Assembly: GCA_964537965.1 (NCBI GenBank) | Contig: CAZIDB010000082.1 | Span: 1 to 18,711, forward strand | Direction: 5' to 3' | Length of the DNA: 18,711 bases | Source of the DNA: SURF-24 sp964537965 | Lineage (GTDB): Bacteria > Bacteroidota > Ignavibacteria > Ignavibacteriales > SURF-24 | Shown: positions 7,171 through 15,394 of the stretch, piece after piece | How the letters are laid out: each line of letters begins with the position of its first letter | How positions within the stretch are numbered: the first letter of the stretch is position 1 | The notes under the pieces: model-generated | Database searches by the model: none | Told to the model about the DNA's origin: nothing | What the model saw: the letters and a program-made list of their open reading frames with translations, nothing else | Made by a program: the position numbers and the translations under genes

Positions 7171-8046
7171 TTAACTAAAAACTAATTTATTAATCGATAT
7201 CAACAGAACAACAATCAGTACAAAAGTATTTATTTCTTTAAAAGCGAATCTGAAATTCAATTTCTCATTATGTTTAACAAGTAACCTGCTGGATTTAATA
7301 ATAAGCCAGCAGGCAGAAAATACAAGCAACAATTCTATAATCAAATTCTTTCCGCTTCCGAAAAACGGAATTGCAATACAACTTGCAGCTAAAGCAAGTA
7401 TCCATGTAAAAGTTATTCTCGAAAGCTGTTCAATTGAAAAACTTTTGCTAAGAACAGGAAAACCTGCACGTTCGTAATCCTTTTCATAAAGAAGAAGTAA
7501 CAACCAGAAATGCGGCACCTGCCATATAAAAAAGAACAATGCAAGGGATATATTTTCAAAATCAAAAATATATCCTCCGGCAGAAACATAACCGACCATT
7601 GGCGGTATTGCACCAATTAAAGCACCGGGAACAACCGCTAATGCAGTCTTCTTTTTTAAAGGAGTATAAATTGCGTTATACCAAACTACAGCCGTCAGAC
7701 CTAAAATAACTGCTACTAAATTTGTAAAAATATAGAGAACAATTGTACCGCCAACAAGCAATAAACTAATAACTATTAATGCCTGCCGTTCAGAAATTTT
7801 ACCTGCAGGTAATGGCCTGTTCTTCGTCCTGTTCATCAAACCATCTGTTTTTCTTTCCTGGAAATGATTAATAGCTGATGAACCGCAGGCTAATAAGAAT
7901 ACACCTAACGATGCGGTAATTATCCCAAAAGATAATTCCTTTGAATAAAGTATATAGCCGGCTGTTGTTGAGAAAGCTACAAAGAACGTTATTTTAATTT
8001 TTATAAGTTCTGCTAAAGTTAAAATCTTACTTCTAAAATTCTCCAA
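7171..8046 (-). CDS. ctaB: Protoheme IX farnesyltransferase (heme O synthase)
   Basis: A 291-residue UbiA-superfamily membrane enzyme that adds a farnesyl group to heme B to make heme O, the precursor of the heme A used by the adjacent oxidase. Both prenyl-diphosphate-binding regions are visible: NHFQERKTDGLMNRTKNRPL (the N-x3-D/E-x3-D motif, here with Glu in the middle) and YEKDYERAGFPVL. About nine membrane helices are expected. No ATG can start this frame: an in-frame TAG stands a few codons upstream and the next Met lies inside the first active-site motif, so the TTG at 8046 is taken as start, giving MENFRSKILTLAELIKIKIT. It lies 38 bases after coxB. No heme A synthase (ctaA) is in the window. 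Confidence 0.93.
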   Translation of the reverse strand: MENFRSKILTLAELIKIKITFFVAFSTTAGYILYSKELSFGIITASLGVFLLACGSSAINHFQERKTDGLMNRTKNRPLPAGKISERQALIVISLLLVGGTIVLYIFTNLVAVILGLTAVVWYNAIYTPLKKKTALAVVPGALIGAIPPMVGYVSAGGYIFDFENISLALFFFIWQVPHFWLLLLLYEKDYERAGFPVLSKSFSIEQLSRITFTWILALAASCIAIPFFGSGKNLIIELLLVFSACWLIIKSSRLLVKHNEKLNFRFAFKEINTFVLIVVLLISINKLVFS

Positions 8047-8084
8047 CTCATTTACTTTCTAAAATTAATCTTTAATAAGAAAAT

Positions 8085-8687
8085 TTATTTCCTGGCAACC
8101 CATTCTTCAAACTTATCCTGTGGTATTACATTTATTTTATTGTACATGTAAGAATGATTCAAACCACAATACTCAGCGCAGGTAATTTCATAACTACCGA
8201 TTTTATCCGGAATAAATGCAAGGTAAGTTTCCTTTCCGAAAACAAGATCTTCTTTAATCCTGTAAGACGGAATATAGAATGAATGATTTACATCCAGCGA
8301 AGACAAAACAAGTTTAAGCGGCCTGTTAACCGGCACATAAAGAGTATCGCTTCTTTTACCATTCTGGTATGCAAAACTCCATTTCCACATTTGTCCCGTA
8401 ACTTTTATTGTGTATGCGTTATCCGGAATAATTCTTAATTCTGTAAAAGTTGAAAATCCGAAATAGAACATAGTAAGTACAAGCACTACGGGTATGGCAA
8501 TCCAGGTTATTTCAAGCGCAACATTTCCTTCAATATTAACAGCCTGTGGATGACGTTTACGGTTATATTTAATTACGAAATAAATCATAACTGCAGTAAC
8601 ACCAATAAGTATAACTGCAGAAATTGCTACAATCAGAATGAAAACTCCGTCAACACTTTGAATATAATCCGATATTCCCTGTTTCAT
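8085..8687 (-). CDS. coxB: Cytochrome c oxidase subunit II (CuA protein, no fused cytochrome c)
   Basis: A 200-residue protein with two N-terminal membrane helices (about 15-39 and 58-79) and a periplasmic cupredoxin domain. All CuA ligands are present: His135 in DVNHSF, then Cys170, Glu172, Cys174, His178 and Met181 in CAEYCGLNHSYM. The aromatic entry patch GQMWKWSFAY (98-107) takes electrons from cytochrome c. The protein ends soon after the CuA site, so it lacks the C-terminal cytochrome c domain of caa3 oxidases. There is no obvious lipoprotein Cys at the N-terminus. GAGGG lies six bases before the ATG; the coxD stop codon is nine bases upstream. It follows subunits I, III and IV rather than leading them. 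Confidence 0.95.
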   Translation of the reverse strand: MKQGISDYIQSVDGVFILIVAISAVILIGVTAVMIYFVIKYNRKRHPQAVNIEGNVALEITWIAIPVVLVLTMFYFGFSTFTELRIIPDNAYTIKVTGQMWKWSFAYQNGKRSDTLYVPVNRPLKLVLSSLDVNHSFYIPSYRIKEDLVFGKETYLAFIPDKIGSYEITCAEYCGLNHSYMYNKINVIPQDKFEEWVARK

Positions 8688-8695
8688 TTATTCCC

Positions 8696-8983
8696 TCACC
8701 TGAACAAGTAATCTGTAAATGTAAATATGATTATGGCAACTAAAGTAATAAGACCAACCGCAACAAAGACTTTAAATACAACGCTGTCAAATTTAATATG
8801 CATGAAAATATTCAGAACTAACCCAGCTTTAATTATAGCAATCAGTATTGCAACAATTAGCGTTACACCAAATAGTTGTACACCTGAAACAGAAATGGTT
8901 AACGCGGTTAAAGCAAGCAATGTTAACCATATATAAACATATGTTCCGTACCCAACAATGTGACTATTCTGTTCTTTATTCAT
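8696..8983 (-). CDS. coxD: Cytochrome c oxidase subunit IV
   Basis: A 95-residue protein of the prokaryotic subunit IV (CtaF/CoxD) family with three membrane helices (about 15-34, 36-59 and 68-90). The characteristic segment AIIKAGLVLNIFMHIKFD joins helices 2 and 3; the Lys, the NxFMH core and the following aspartate are typical. This small subunit is not catalytic and helps assemble or stabilise the aa3 core. It sits 9 bases after coxC and 8 bases before coxB, which supports one transcript and one complex. Confidence 0.9.
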   Translation of the reverse strand: MNKEQNSHIVGYGTYVYIWLTLLALTALTISVSGVQLFGVTLIVAILIAIIKAGLVLNIFMHIKFDSVVFKVFVAVGLITLVAIIIFTFTDYLFR

Positions 8984-8992
8984 TTTAGTTCC

Positions 8993-9625
8993 CTACTTAA
9001 TAAGATAGAATAATGGGAATAAGAATATCCAGATGATATCCACAAGGTGCCAGTACAAGCCGGAATTTTCAAGTTTAATAAAATTATCCTTGTTTACCTT
9101 ATCCTTAACAATAAGAATAAAAATAATTGTAAGAATCACAATTCCGACAATCACATGTAAACCGTGTAAACCTGTCATGGTATAATATAATCCGAAATAA
9201 AGCACTTCACCCGGAGGCCTGCTTGTTAAATCATCAGAACCCGGAAACGTTCCATGATGAAATTTGGCCGCCCACTCAAAATATTTATTAACAAGAAATA
9301 CAAAAGCAAAAAATATTGTTGTTCCAAGAAGTAATAATGAAAAATATTTCTGATTTTTTCTTAATGCAGTTATAGACATCGCCATAGTTAAGCTGCTTGT
9401 TAATAATATTATTGTATTAAAAGCGCCAATTGTTGTATTCAGCTCAAGTGCAGCAATATGAAAAGCATCGGAATTCATAAAACGGTAAACACCATAGATT
9501 ACAAACAAACCACCGAATAAAAGTAATTCTGTAAGTAAAAAGAGCCACATTCCAATCTTTGCTCCTTCATCATCTTTATGATGAGCACTTACAACTACAT
9601 CATCAACTTCTATTGTCTCATTCAC
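8993..9625 (-). CDS. coxC: Cytochrome c oxidase subunit III
   Basis: A 210-residue, five-helix subunit III. Family marks are the Glu in FLLTELLLFGG (helix 1), YYTMTGLHGLHVIVG (helix 4 start) and YWHLVDIIWIFLFPLFYL at the C-terminus. Subunit III holds lipid and keeps proton uptake in subunit I active. The open frame reaches 9664, but the start is set by a full AAGGAGG six bases before a GTG at 9625. The resulting overlap with the coxA stop is GTGAATGA, so translation is probably coupled to coxA. The N-terminal 25 residues are acidic and cytoplasmic. Confidence 0.94.
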   Translation of the reverse strand: MNETIEVDDVVVSAHHKDDEGAKIGMWLFLLTELLLFGGLFVIYGVYRFMNSDAFHIAALELNTTIGAFNTIILLTSSLTMAMSITALRKNQKYFSLLLLGTTIFFAFVFLVNKYFEWAAKFHHGTFPGSDDLTSRPPGEVLYFGLYYTMTGLHGLHVIVGIVILTIIFILIVKDKVNKDNFIKLENSGLYWHLVDIIWIFLFPLFYLIK

Positions 9626-11249
9626 TTTTAGCCTCCTTAAGAGCACCGTAATCATATGGATCATGAGTTACAACCGGAATTTCATCAAAGTTTTCCAAAG
9701 GTGGTGGTGAAGGTACCTGCCACTCAAGTGTGATTCCGCCCCATGGATTTATTGTAGCCGGTTCACCTTTCCTGAATGCTTTTATCAGGTTGTAAATTAA
9801 AATGAAAAGTCCTGTTACCATTACCCAGGAACCGACTGTTGAAAACACATGTAAAGCTTGAAACTGTGGTAAATAATCAAAATATCTTCTTGGCATTCCT
9901 TCATAACCTAAAATGAAAAACGGGAAATAAAGAGCAAGGAAACCAACTGTTAAAAGCAGTACACCAATCCTTGCAACTTTTAAATTATACATTTTACCAA
10001 ACATCTTTGGAAACCAATAGTGCAGAGCAGCAAAGAATATAAATCCTGTCCCGCCAAAAACAACAAAATGAAAATGAGCAACAACGAAATAAGTATCAGT
10101 AAGGTGAACATCCACAGAAAGCGCACCTAAAACCAAACCTGTTAATCCGCCGATTGAAAAGATAAAAATAAAAGCCATCACAAAAATAAACGGAGTCTTT
10201 GGATCAATTGAACCTTTATACATTGTTGCAACCCAGTTAAATATCTTAACGCCGCTTGGTATTGCTACAAGAAAAGTTAATAATGAAAATATCAGGCGAG
10301 AGAAGTCGCTCATACCGCTTGAGAACATATGATGCCCCCAGACAAAATAACCAACAAATGCAATGGCAAGTGATGACATTGCAATCGCTTTATAGCCAAA
10401 TATTGTACGATGTGAAAACGTTGAAATAATTTCAGATACTACTCCCATTGCAGGAAGAATCATTATATAAACTGCCGGATGGGAATACGTCCAGAATAAA
10501 TGCTGATATAAAATCGGGTCGCCACCTAATGCGGGATCAAACACACCTATTTTGAAAAGCCTTTCAACAATAACAAGTATAATAGTTATTCCAATTATTG
10601 GAGTAGCAAGTATTTGAATCCAACCTGTTGCATACAATGACCATGGAAACAAAGGCATTTTAAACCATCCCATTCCCGGTGCGCGCAAACGATGAATAGT
10701 GGTAATAAAATTCAACCCGGTTAGAATTGATGAGAAGCCTAAAATGAAAGCTGCAAATATTGCCCAGGATACTTCGGTACCTGTTCTTAAACTATAAGGA
10801 ACATAGAATGTCCAGCCTGTATCAATAGGCCCACCTTTCATAAATAAAGAAAGAATAGCAAATATTCCTCCAATGATATACAAATACCAGGAGAGAAGAT
10901 TTAATCTTGGAAATGCAACATCCTTTGCTCCAATTTGTATTGGTAAAAAGAAATTGCCGAATACAGGAGGAATACCGGGAATAACAAACAGGAAGATCAT
11001 TATAATTCCATGCAAAGTAAAAATGGAATTATAAGTTTGCGGACCCATAATTGTTTCGCCGGGTGTAAGCATTTCAAGACGCATTAATATTCCAAGGATA
11101 GCGCCAACTATAAAGAAACTAACTAACGAGACTAAATACATTATTCCGATTCTTTTGTGGTCTGTAGTAAGTAACCACGAAAGAATACCAGTGTGCTTTC
11201 CTTTGTATTCATAAAAATCAACATATGTGCTTGCTGCATGATTAGACAT
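9618..11249 (-). CDS. coxA: Cytochrome c oxidase subunit I, A2-type heme-copper oxidase
   Basis: A 543-residue, twelve-helix catalytic subunit that reduces O2 to water and pumps protons. Ligands and channels are intact: His80 and His394 for low-spin heme a, His392 for heme a3, His257 and His306-His307 for CuB, and Tyr261 for the His-Tyr crosslink. Asp110 opens the D channel (GAKDVAFPRLN) and Lys335 marks the K channel (PSGVKIFNW). The helix VI motif reads TYSHPAVY: the usual Glu of HPEVY is Ala259, and Tyr255-Ser256 replace it, which defines the A2 subtype known from Rhodothermus and Thermus caa3 oxidases. The ATG at 11249 lies 11 bases after the SCO stop. The C-terminal tail includes a PSPPPLENF element typical of the family. 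Confidence 0.97.
   Translation of the reverse strand: MSNHAASTYVDFYEYKGKHTGILSWLLTTDHKRIGIMYLVSLVSFFIVGAILGILMRLEMLTPGETIMGPQTYNSIFTLHGIIMIFLFVIPGIPPVFGNFFLPIQIGAKDVAFPRLNLLSWYLYIIGGIFAILSLFMKGGPIDTGWTFYVPYSLRTGTEVSWAIFAAFILGFSSILTGLNFITTIHRLRAPGMGWFKMPLFPWSLYATGWIQILATPIIGITIILVIVERLFKIGVFDPALGGDPILYQHLFWTYSHPAVYIMILPAMGVVSEIISTFSHRTIFGYKAIAMSSLAIAFVGYFVWGHHMFSSGMSDFSRLIFSLLTFLVAIPSGVKIFNWVATMYKGSIDPKTPFIFVMAFIFIFSIGGLTGLVLGALSVDVHLTDTYFVVAHFHFVVFGGTGFIFFAALHYWFPKMFGKMYNLKVARIGVLLLTVGFLALYFPFFILGYEGMPRRYFDYLPQFQALHVFSTVGSWVMVTGLFILIYNLIKAFRKGEPATINPWGGITLEWQVPSPPPLENFDEIPVVTHDPYDYGALKEAKSE
9632..9638 (-). promoter_or_regulatory. Strong ribosome-binding site fixing the GTG start of coxC
   Basis: AAGGAGG on the minus strand, inside the last codons of coxA, stands six bases before GTG at 9625. 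It rules out the longer frame starting at 9664, and the nearby ATG (out of frame, quickly stopped). Confidence 0.85.
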
Positions 11250-11260
11250 AGTTTAATCCG

Positions 11261-12076
11261 TCACTTTCGATTTTTTTTTCCTTTAATTATTAACGTCGTA
11301 AAAAGTATTAGAGCAGATAAAAGAACAATTGCACCAGCAATTCTCTTAAAGTCAAGTACGTACTTATTTCCCTGCCGGTCGTAACTATAACAAAAAGTTA
11401 AAATCTTGTTTATGGTAGGTCTTACCTCACCTTTCTGGGCTTCAATTAAAGCCATCTTTAAATCGAAAGGCAAAAACGCAGTCCCGAAAACGTATCTTGT
11501 AATCTTTCCGTCCTCTGTTAAAATTATTAAGGATGCAAAATGTAAAAAGCTGCTGTCGGTATCCTGCTTAAAATAAAATCCGACCGAATTAGTAAGCTTT
11601 CTGATTGAAATACTATCACCGGTTAAAAAGCTCCAGGAAGAATCCGGTATTTTTCTTTTCATCGAAACGAGATGTTCGCGTTTCCACTTCAATGCTTGAA
11701 AGGGATCTTCCTTATGATTGAAACTAAGTGTTATAATATTAAAATCTTTACCGGGCTCCATATCTACTTTATCAACTACTTCTGCCAAACCATTTAACAA
11801 AGGATTACAGACCGCCGGGCAATTGAAATATACAAGCGCAAGAATAGTCGGCTTGTGAATGAGATCCTTCAATAAAACTTTTTCTGATTTTTCATTTAAG
11901 AAGCTTAAATCCATTGGAATATGATTGCCAAGCTTTTCATCAATTCCAACCTCAGTACTCTTTGCCTGCAGATTTGAAAAAACAGTAATGAGCACAATCA
12001 ATAAAAGACTAATTGAATGCTTCCGGTTTCTAATCTTTAACTTTTCAATTACTATTGAATTAAAATTCTTAAACAC
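11261..12076 (-). CDS. sco1: SCO1/SenC family copper chaperone with C-terminal membrane anchor
   Basis: A 271-residue thioredoxin-fold protein for assembly of the CuA centre of the oxidase. The copper ligands are Cys86 and Cys90 in FNCPAVC and the later His in SFLHFASL. A hydrophobic N-terminal segment (about 21-36) acts as signal or anchor, and a second helix (about 245-265, GAIVLLSALILFTTLII) anchors the C-terminus, leaving the domain in the periplasm. The frame has no early ATG; GTG at 12076 is the start. It overlaps the stop of the preceding cytochrome gene as GTGTTTAA, so translation is probably coupled. Placement directly before coxA fits a role in copper delivery. CPAVC with two extra-helical anchors is common for SCO proteins in act-cox clusters. 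Confidence 0.92.
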   Translation of the reverse strand: MFKNFNSIVIEKLKIRNRKHSISLLLIVLITVFSNLQAKSTEVGIDEKLGNHIPMDLSFLNEKSEKVLLKDLIHKPTILALVYFNCPAVCNPLLNGLAEVVDKVDMEPGKDFNIITLSFNHKEDPFQALKWKREHLVSMKRKIPDSSWSFLTGDSISIRKLTNSVGFYFKQDTDSSFLHFASLIILTEDGKITRYVFGTAFLPFDLKMALIEAQKGEVRPTINKILTFCYSYDRQGNKYVLDFKRIAGAIVLLSALILFTTLIIKGKKNRK

Positions 12077-13010
12077 TTTTTGTTACAATGCCTTTTAAAT
12101 AAACAAACAAATTATTCCATTCATCTTTGGAAAGCGAAAGTAGCCTGTTATTGAAACCATTTGTTGAAGAGTTGGATACTACTGTTTTAATAAAATCATT
12201 TAAACTGTTTGTCCAGACGGAAGAAGAAGCCAAATATGTTACAGCCTTTAACCTGTCTTTAGTTACACTCACAAAAATTTTCGCGTTAGCATCAGCACTG
12301 CTTTCAATCATATCAATAATTTTATAAGCTTTGTTAAGAGTGGAACCAGCTTCGGCAACAAGCTTTTCCTCAGCAACTTTAACCGGAATCTGAGAAGGAT
12401 TTACACTTCCCTTTGAAAGACTAAATTCTTTATCCAACTGATCTACTTCATTTTTATCTACAACAGGAAAATCTTTTGTAAAGTTTCGGATATAGAAAAT
12501 AAGATTAACTCTATCCTGTGCAGGTAAGTATTCATAAGCGGGCATGCCGCTTTTTTGAATACCGGATACAAGCGTTCTGAACATCTGGGAAAATTTATTT
12601 CCGTTTACCCAGCCATCATTAGAATGAAAATTTCTTGGCTTAGGATTTAATACAACACCGGCAGGTCCGTCACCCATTCCGTTTTCTCCGTGGCAGGAAG
12701 CGCAATTTGCTTTATAGAGCGATTCACCTTTCGATACCATATCAGCAGACGGATTCATGATTAAATTCAAATCCATTCCCGGTGATATACTTCCCCTTGT
12801 AAACACAGCATCTTTAAATAAATTTGTTGAATCAACAAGAGCAACACCAGTAGCATTCCTGTTTAGTACTTCAAGCGAATTAACATAATATAAACCGCCA
12901 ATAAAAATGATTACAAAAAAGTAAAGATAGACTAATCCGAACCACCGTGTTGGAGTTTTAGCTACTGCTTTAAAATCAATTTCTTCTTCTATTTTAGGTT
13001 TATCATTCAT
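12069..13010 (-). CDS. Membrane-anchored monoheme cytochrome c, likely link between ACIII and the oxidase
   Basis: A 313-residue protein with one N-terminal membrane anchor (about residues 23-43) and a periplasmic class I cytochrome c domain: CASCH at 103-107 and Met156 in KSGMPAYEYL as likely axial ligand. After about residue 180 there is a helical C-terminal extension of unknown role with no second heme motif. Since CoxB lacks a fused cytochrome, this protein is the best candidate for carrying electrons from ActE to CuA; this is inference from context. The open frame begins at a TTG at 13061, but I prefer ATG at 13010 (AGG seven bases upstream), giving MNDKPKIEEEI. It stands 57 bases after actF and overlaps the SCO gene by 8 bases. 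Confidence 0.88.
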   Translation of the reverse strand: MNDKPKIEEEIDFKAVAKTPTRWFGLVYLYFFVIIFIGGLYYVNSLEVLNRNATGVALVDSTNLFKDAVFTRGSISPGMDLNLIMNPSADMVSKGESLYKANCASCHGENGMGDGPAGVVLNPKPRNFHSNDGWVNGNKFSQMFRTLVSGIQKSGMPAYEYLPAQDRVNLIFYIRNFTKDFPVVDKNEVDQLDKEFSLSKGSVNPSQIPVKVAEEKLVAEAGSTLNKAYKIIDMIESSADANAKIFVSVTKDRLKAVTYLASSSVWTNSLNDFIKTVVSNSSTNGFNNRLLSLSKDEWNNLFVYLKGIVTKSV

Positions 13011-13067
13011 CTTTAACCTGAATAATCTTCTATAATTTCTTTTATGATAATTGAAAATCAAAATTCA

Positions 13068-14258
13068 TTATAACCAGAAATCCAATCCTCTTTTCAATTT
13101 AGGATCACCGATTGGAATAATATTATTTCTCCGGGATTTGTAATAAATCAATAGTACTACAAAGCCAACAGCCATTGTTGGGAATGCAAGTTCAATCCAA
13201 CTAAATACTGCTGCCCCATGATTAAATGTCGGCATTATCAACCAGTACAAATCAAACAGATGGGCAAACAAAATCCAGATTGAAGCCCATAACAATCTCC
13301 TGGGATTTGATTTTGATGGCTGAGAAAGCAATGCAGCATAAGGAACAATGAAACGAATAAACACCAAACCAACTGATACAATTTTCCAACTGCCATGCCA
13401 CCTTTGAAGCATCCAGACTGTTTCTTCAGGAATATTCGCATACCAGATTAACATATACTGGCTAAATGCTATGTATGCCCAGAAATTTGTAAATGCAAAC
13501 AATAATGCGCCAAGCGAGTAGTAAGTATCACTTGATAAACCCGGAACCATGTAACCATTTTCACGAAGCAACACTACAATAATTGTTAGTGCTGCCAACG
13601 CAGCAAGCACTGTTCCGGAGAAATAATAAATGCCGTAGATAGTTGAGAACCAATGGGGTTCAAGACTCATCATCCAATCAATTGATGCAAACGTTAAAGT
13701 GATTGCAAAGAACGGCATAAACACTGCAGATAGTTTTATATTTCTTGTAGTCAGGTTTTGGTCTTTAGTTGAATCCTGTAATTTCGAATTTTTCGTAATC
13801 AGCCATAAAAACAAAAACCAAAATGCAAAGTAAACAACAGTACGAATTAAAAAGAAATTTACATTTAAGTATGATGATTTGGATTTCAAGATCGGGTCCG
13901 TTTCAACTGCTTCCTGATGAGTCCAGTGGAAAAGATCATGCATATTTAAAAATAACGGAACGACAAATAACGGAAGGAAAATAATAATGTAAGAAAGAAA
14001 TTCACTTATTCGCCGGTAAGGTGTACTCCAGGTAGCGCCGCCAATATATTCAAGAGCTACAAGGAATAATGATCCGACTCCAATGCTCATCAGGAACATA
14101 AAAATTATAAGCAGGTTAAAAGAGCTTCTTGTACTATCAATAAAAAAAGCAGCCACAGATAAAACCAATCCAACTAAAAAAATAGTCCAGCCACTTTTAC
14201 TAAGGCTTAATGGAAGTTCTTTTTGTTTATAGTTAAAAACTTTTTCAGATGAACTCAT
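13068..14258 (-). CDS. actF: Alternative complex III subunit ActF (NrfD-like quinol:cytochrome c oxidoreductase membrane subunit)
   Basis: A 396-residue integral membrane protein with about ten helices, belonging to the ActF/NrfD-like subunits of ACIII. Recognisable elements are FLVALEYIGGATWSTPYRR early on, SIDWMMSLEPHWFSTIYGIYYFSG in the middle, and FSQYMLIWYANIPEE further down. In known ACIII structures ActC and ActF form two related membrane bundles next to the iron-sulfur protein; ActF lacks the quinol site but may carry a proton path. The frame extends upstream to 14411, but the real start is ATG at 14258, sharing ATGA with the stop of the preceding gene. The extra upstream codons are a shadow of the actE heme region. 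Confidence 0.94.
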   Translation of the reverse strand: MSSSEKVFNYKQKELPLSLSKSGWTIFLVGLVLSVAAFFIDSTRSSFNLLIIFMFLMSIGVGSLFLVALEYIGGATWSTPYRRISEFLSYIIIFLPLFVVPLFLNMHDLFHWTHQEAVETDPILKSKSSYLNVNFFLIRTVVYFAFWFLFLWLITKNSKLQDSTKDQNLTTRNIKLSAVFMPFFAITLTFASIDWMMSLEPHWFSTIYGIYYFSGTVLAALAALTIIVVLLRENGYMVPGLSSDTYYSLGALLFAFTNFWAYIAFSQYMLIWYANIPEETVWMLQRWHGSWKIVSVGLVFIRFIVPYAALLSQPSKSNPRRLLWASIWILFAHLFDLYWLIMPTFNHGAAVFSWIELAFPTMAVGFVVLLIYYKSRRNNIIPIGDPKLKRGLDFWL

Positions 14259-15394
14259 TGTAAATCTGTCTCCCTGGCATTTTGAGATCTTTGAAGAGCT
14301 CTTATATATAAAATTACTTGCCATCTTTCTTCTGCCGTTAGCTGGCTTGCATAGGAAGGCATGACGTTTTGCCCTGCAGTTATTACATGAAAGATATCTC
14401 CATCCTTCCAATTTCTAACCTTTTCAGATTGCAAGCTTGGCGGTGCGGGGAATTGTCCGCGTAACCTGCTATCACCTTTACCAAAATAACCGTGGCAGGG
14501 GCTGCAGAAAGTATTATATTTTTTCTGTCCTTTTTCAAGATTTGATTTTGAAGGTAACAGACTATTAATCATATTTACCGAGGCTTCAGCTTGATTGTTT
14601 GTATAAAGGTAAGGTAAATTTCCTCTTGAGACTGTACCTTCAACAGGTTGCCTCATACCAAACCCGTCACCAAAGAATGTACTTTCCTGCTGCCCTTTCA
14701 TTTTAGATTGATGAACCATCCAATTGAAAGGCTCCATATATAAAAGCTTATTATAAATAAAATACACCGCTACGCTGTTTAAAACAGCCACTATTATAAG
14801 AAACATTACAAACTTTGGTTCAAAAACTTTATGCTTTATGTTTACTTCTTCGTCATCATAATAAACTGAAGTGACCTTTTCAGCTTTCAAAGTATTTAGA
14901 AAATGTTTTACCTGTTCTTCATTAAATAACGGGTCATCTGCCTGGATGCTTATTCCATACTTATCAACTGAAACAGATTTCATATAATCCGTATCGTGAA
15001 GCGGATGAGAAATGTTCGGCAGTTTGAAAAAGAAAAAGAGCATTGCCACAACTGTAGCAATTGAAGCTGAAAGAACAGTTACTTCAAATGTAATAGGAAT
15101 AAAAGCAGGAAGAGAAAAGAACGGTTTGCCTCCAACTACAATCGGATATTCAAATATTGCAATCCAGGACATTGCAAGAACAGCAAATAAAACACCACCA
15201 AGCCCAATAAACAATGCAACGTAACCAAGTTTTGAAGGAGGAATTCTCATTGCATTGGAAAGCCCATGAACCGGGTAAGGAGTATTTATATCATATTTTT
15301 TGTAACCTGCTTTCGCCGTCTGTTCCGCAGCATTAATAATGTCATCCGGATTATTGAAGAGTCCTGTAACAGAGTATAATATTTTATCAGTCAT
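14255..15394 (-). CDS. actDE: Fused ActD-ActE: DUF3341 membrane subunit plus monoheme cytochrome c of ACIII
   Basis: A 379-residue fusion. Residues 1-185 are the ActD/DUF3341 subunit: a cytoplasmic ILYSVTGLF-type start, PYPVHGL near 40, two membrane helices (about 57-82 and 98-123), and the typical DDPLFNEEQVKHFLNTL close. A third helix (about 195-215) then leads to the ActE part: GMRQPVEGTVSRG (246-258), heme site CSPCH (297-301) and axial Met345 in QNVMPSY. In most bacteria these are two genes; here there is no stop between them and the third helix replaces the ActE signal anchor. The open frame reaches 15427, but ATG at 15394 is preceded by GGAG with six bases spacing and overlaps the actC stop as ATGACTGA. 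Confidence 0.94.
   Translation of the reverse strand: MTDKILYSVTGLFNNPDDIINAAEQTAKAGYKKYDINTPYPVHGLSNAMRIPPSKLGYVALFIGLGGVLFAVLAMSWIAIFEYPIVVGGKPFFSLPAFIPITFEVTVLSASIATVVAMLFFFFKLPNISHPLHDTDYMKSVSVDKYGISIQADDPLFNEEQVKHFLNTLKAEKVTSVYYDDEEVNIKHKVFEPKFVMFLIIVAVLNSVAVYFIYNKLLYMEPFNWMVHQSKMKGQQESTFFGDGFGMRQPVEGTVSRGNLPYLYTNNQAEASVNMINSLLPSKSNLEKGQKKYNTFCSPCHGYFGKGDSRLRGQFPAPPSLQSEKVRNWKDGDIFHVITAGQNVMPSYASQLTAEERWQVILYIRALQRSQNARETDLQ

Noticed and set aside
13238..13441. Alternative minus-strand frame inside actF
   Set aside because: Out-of-frame overlap with the ActF coding sequence; no family resemblance.
14259..14411. N-terminal extension of actF to 14411
   Set aside because: The codons are the shifted frame of the actE heme region; the ATGA overlap start at 14258 gives the normal ActF N-terminus.
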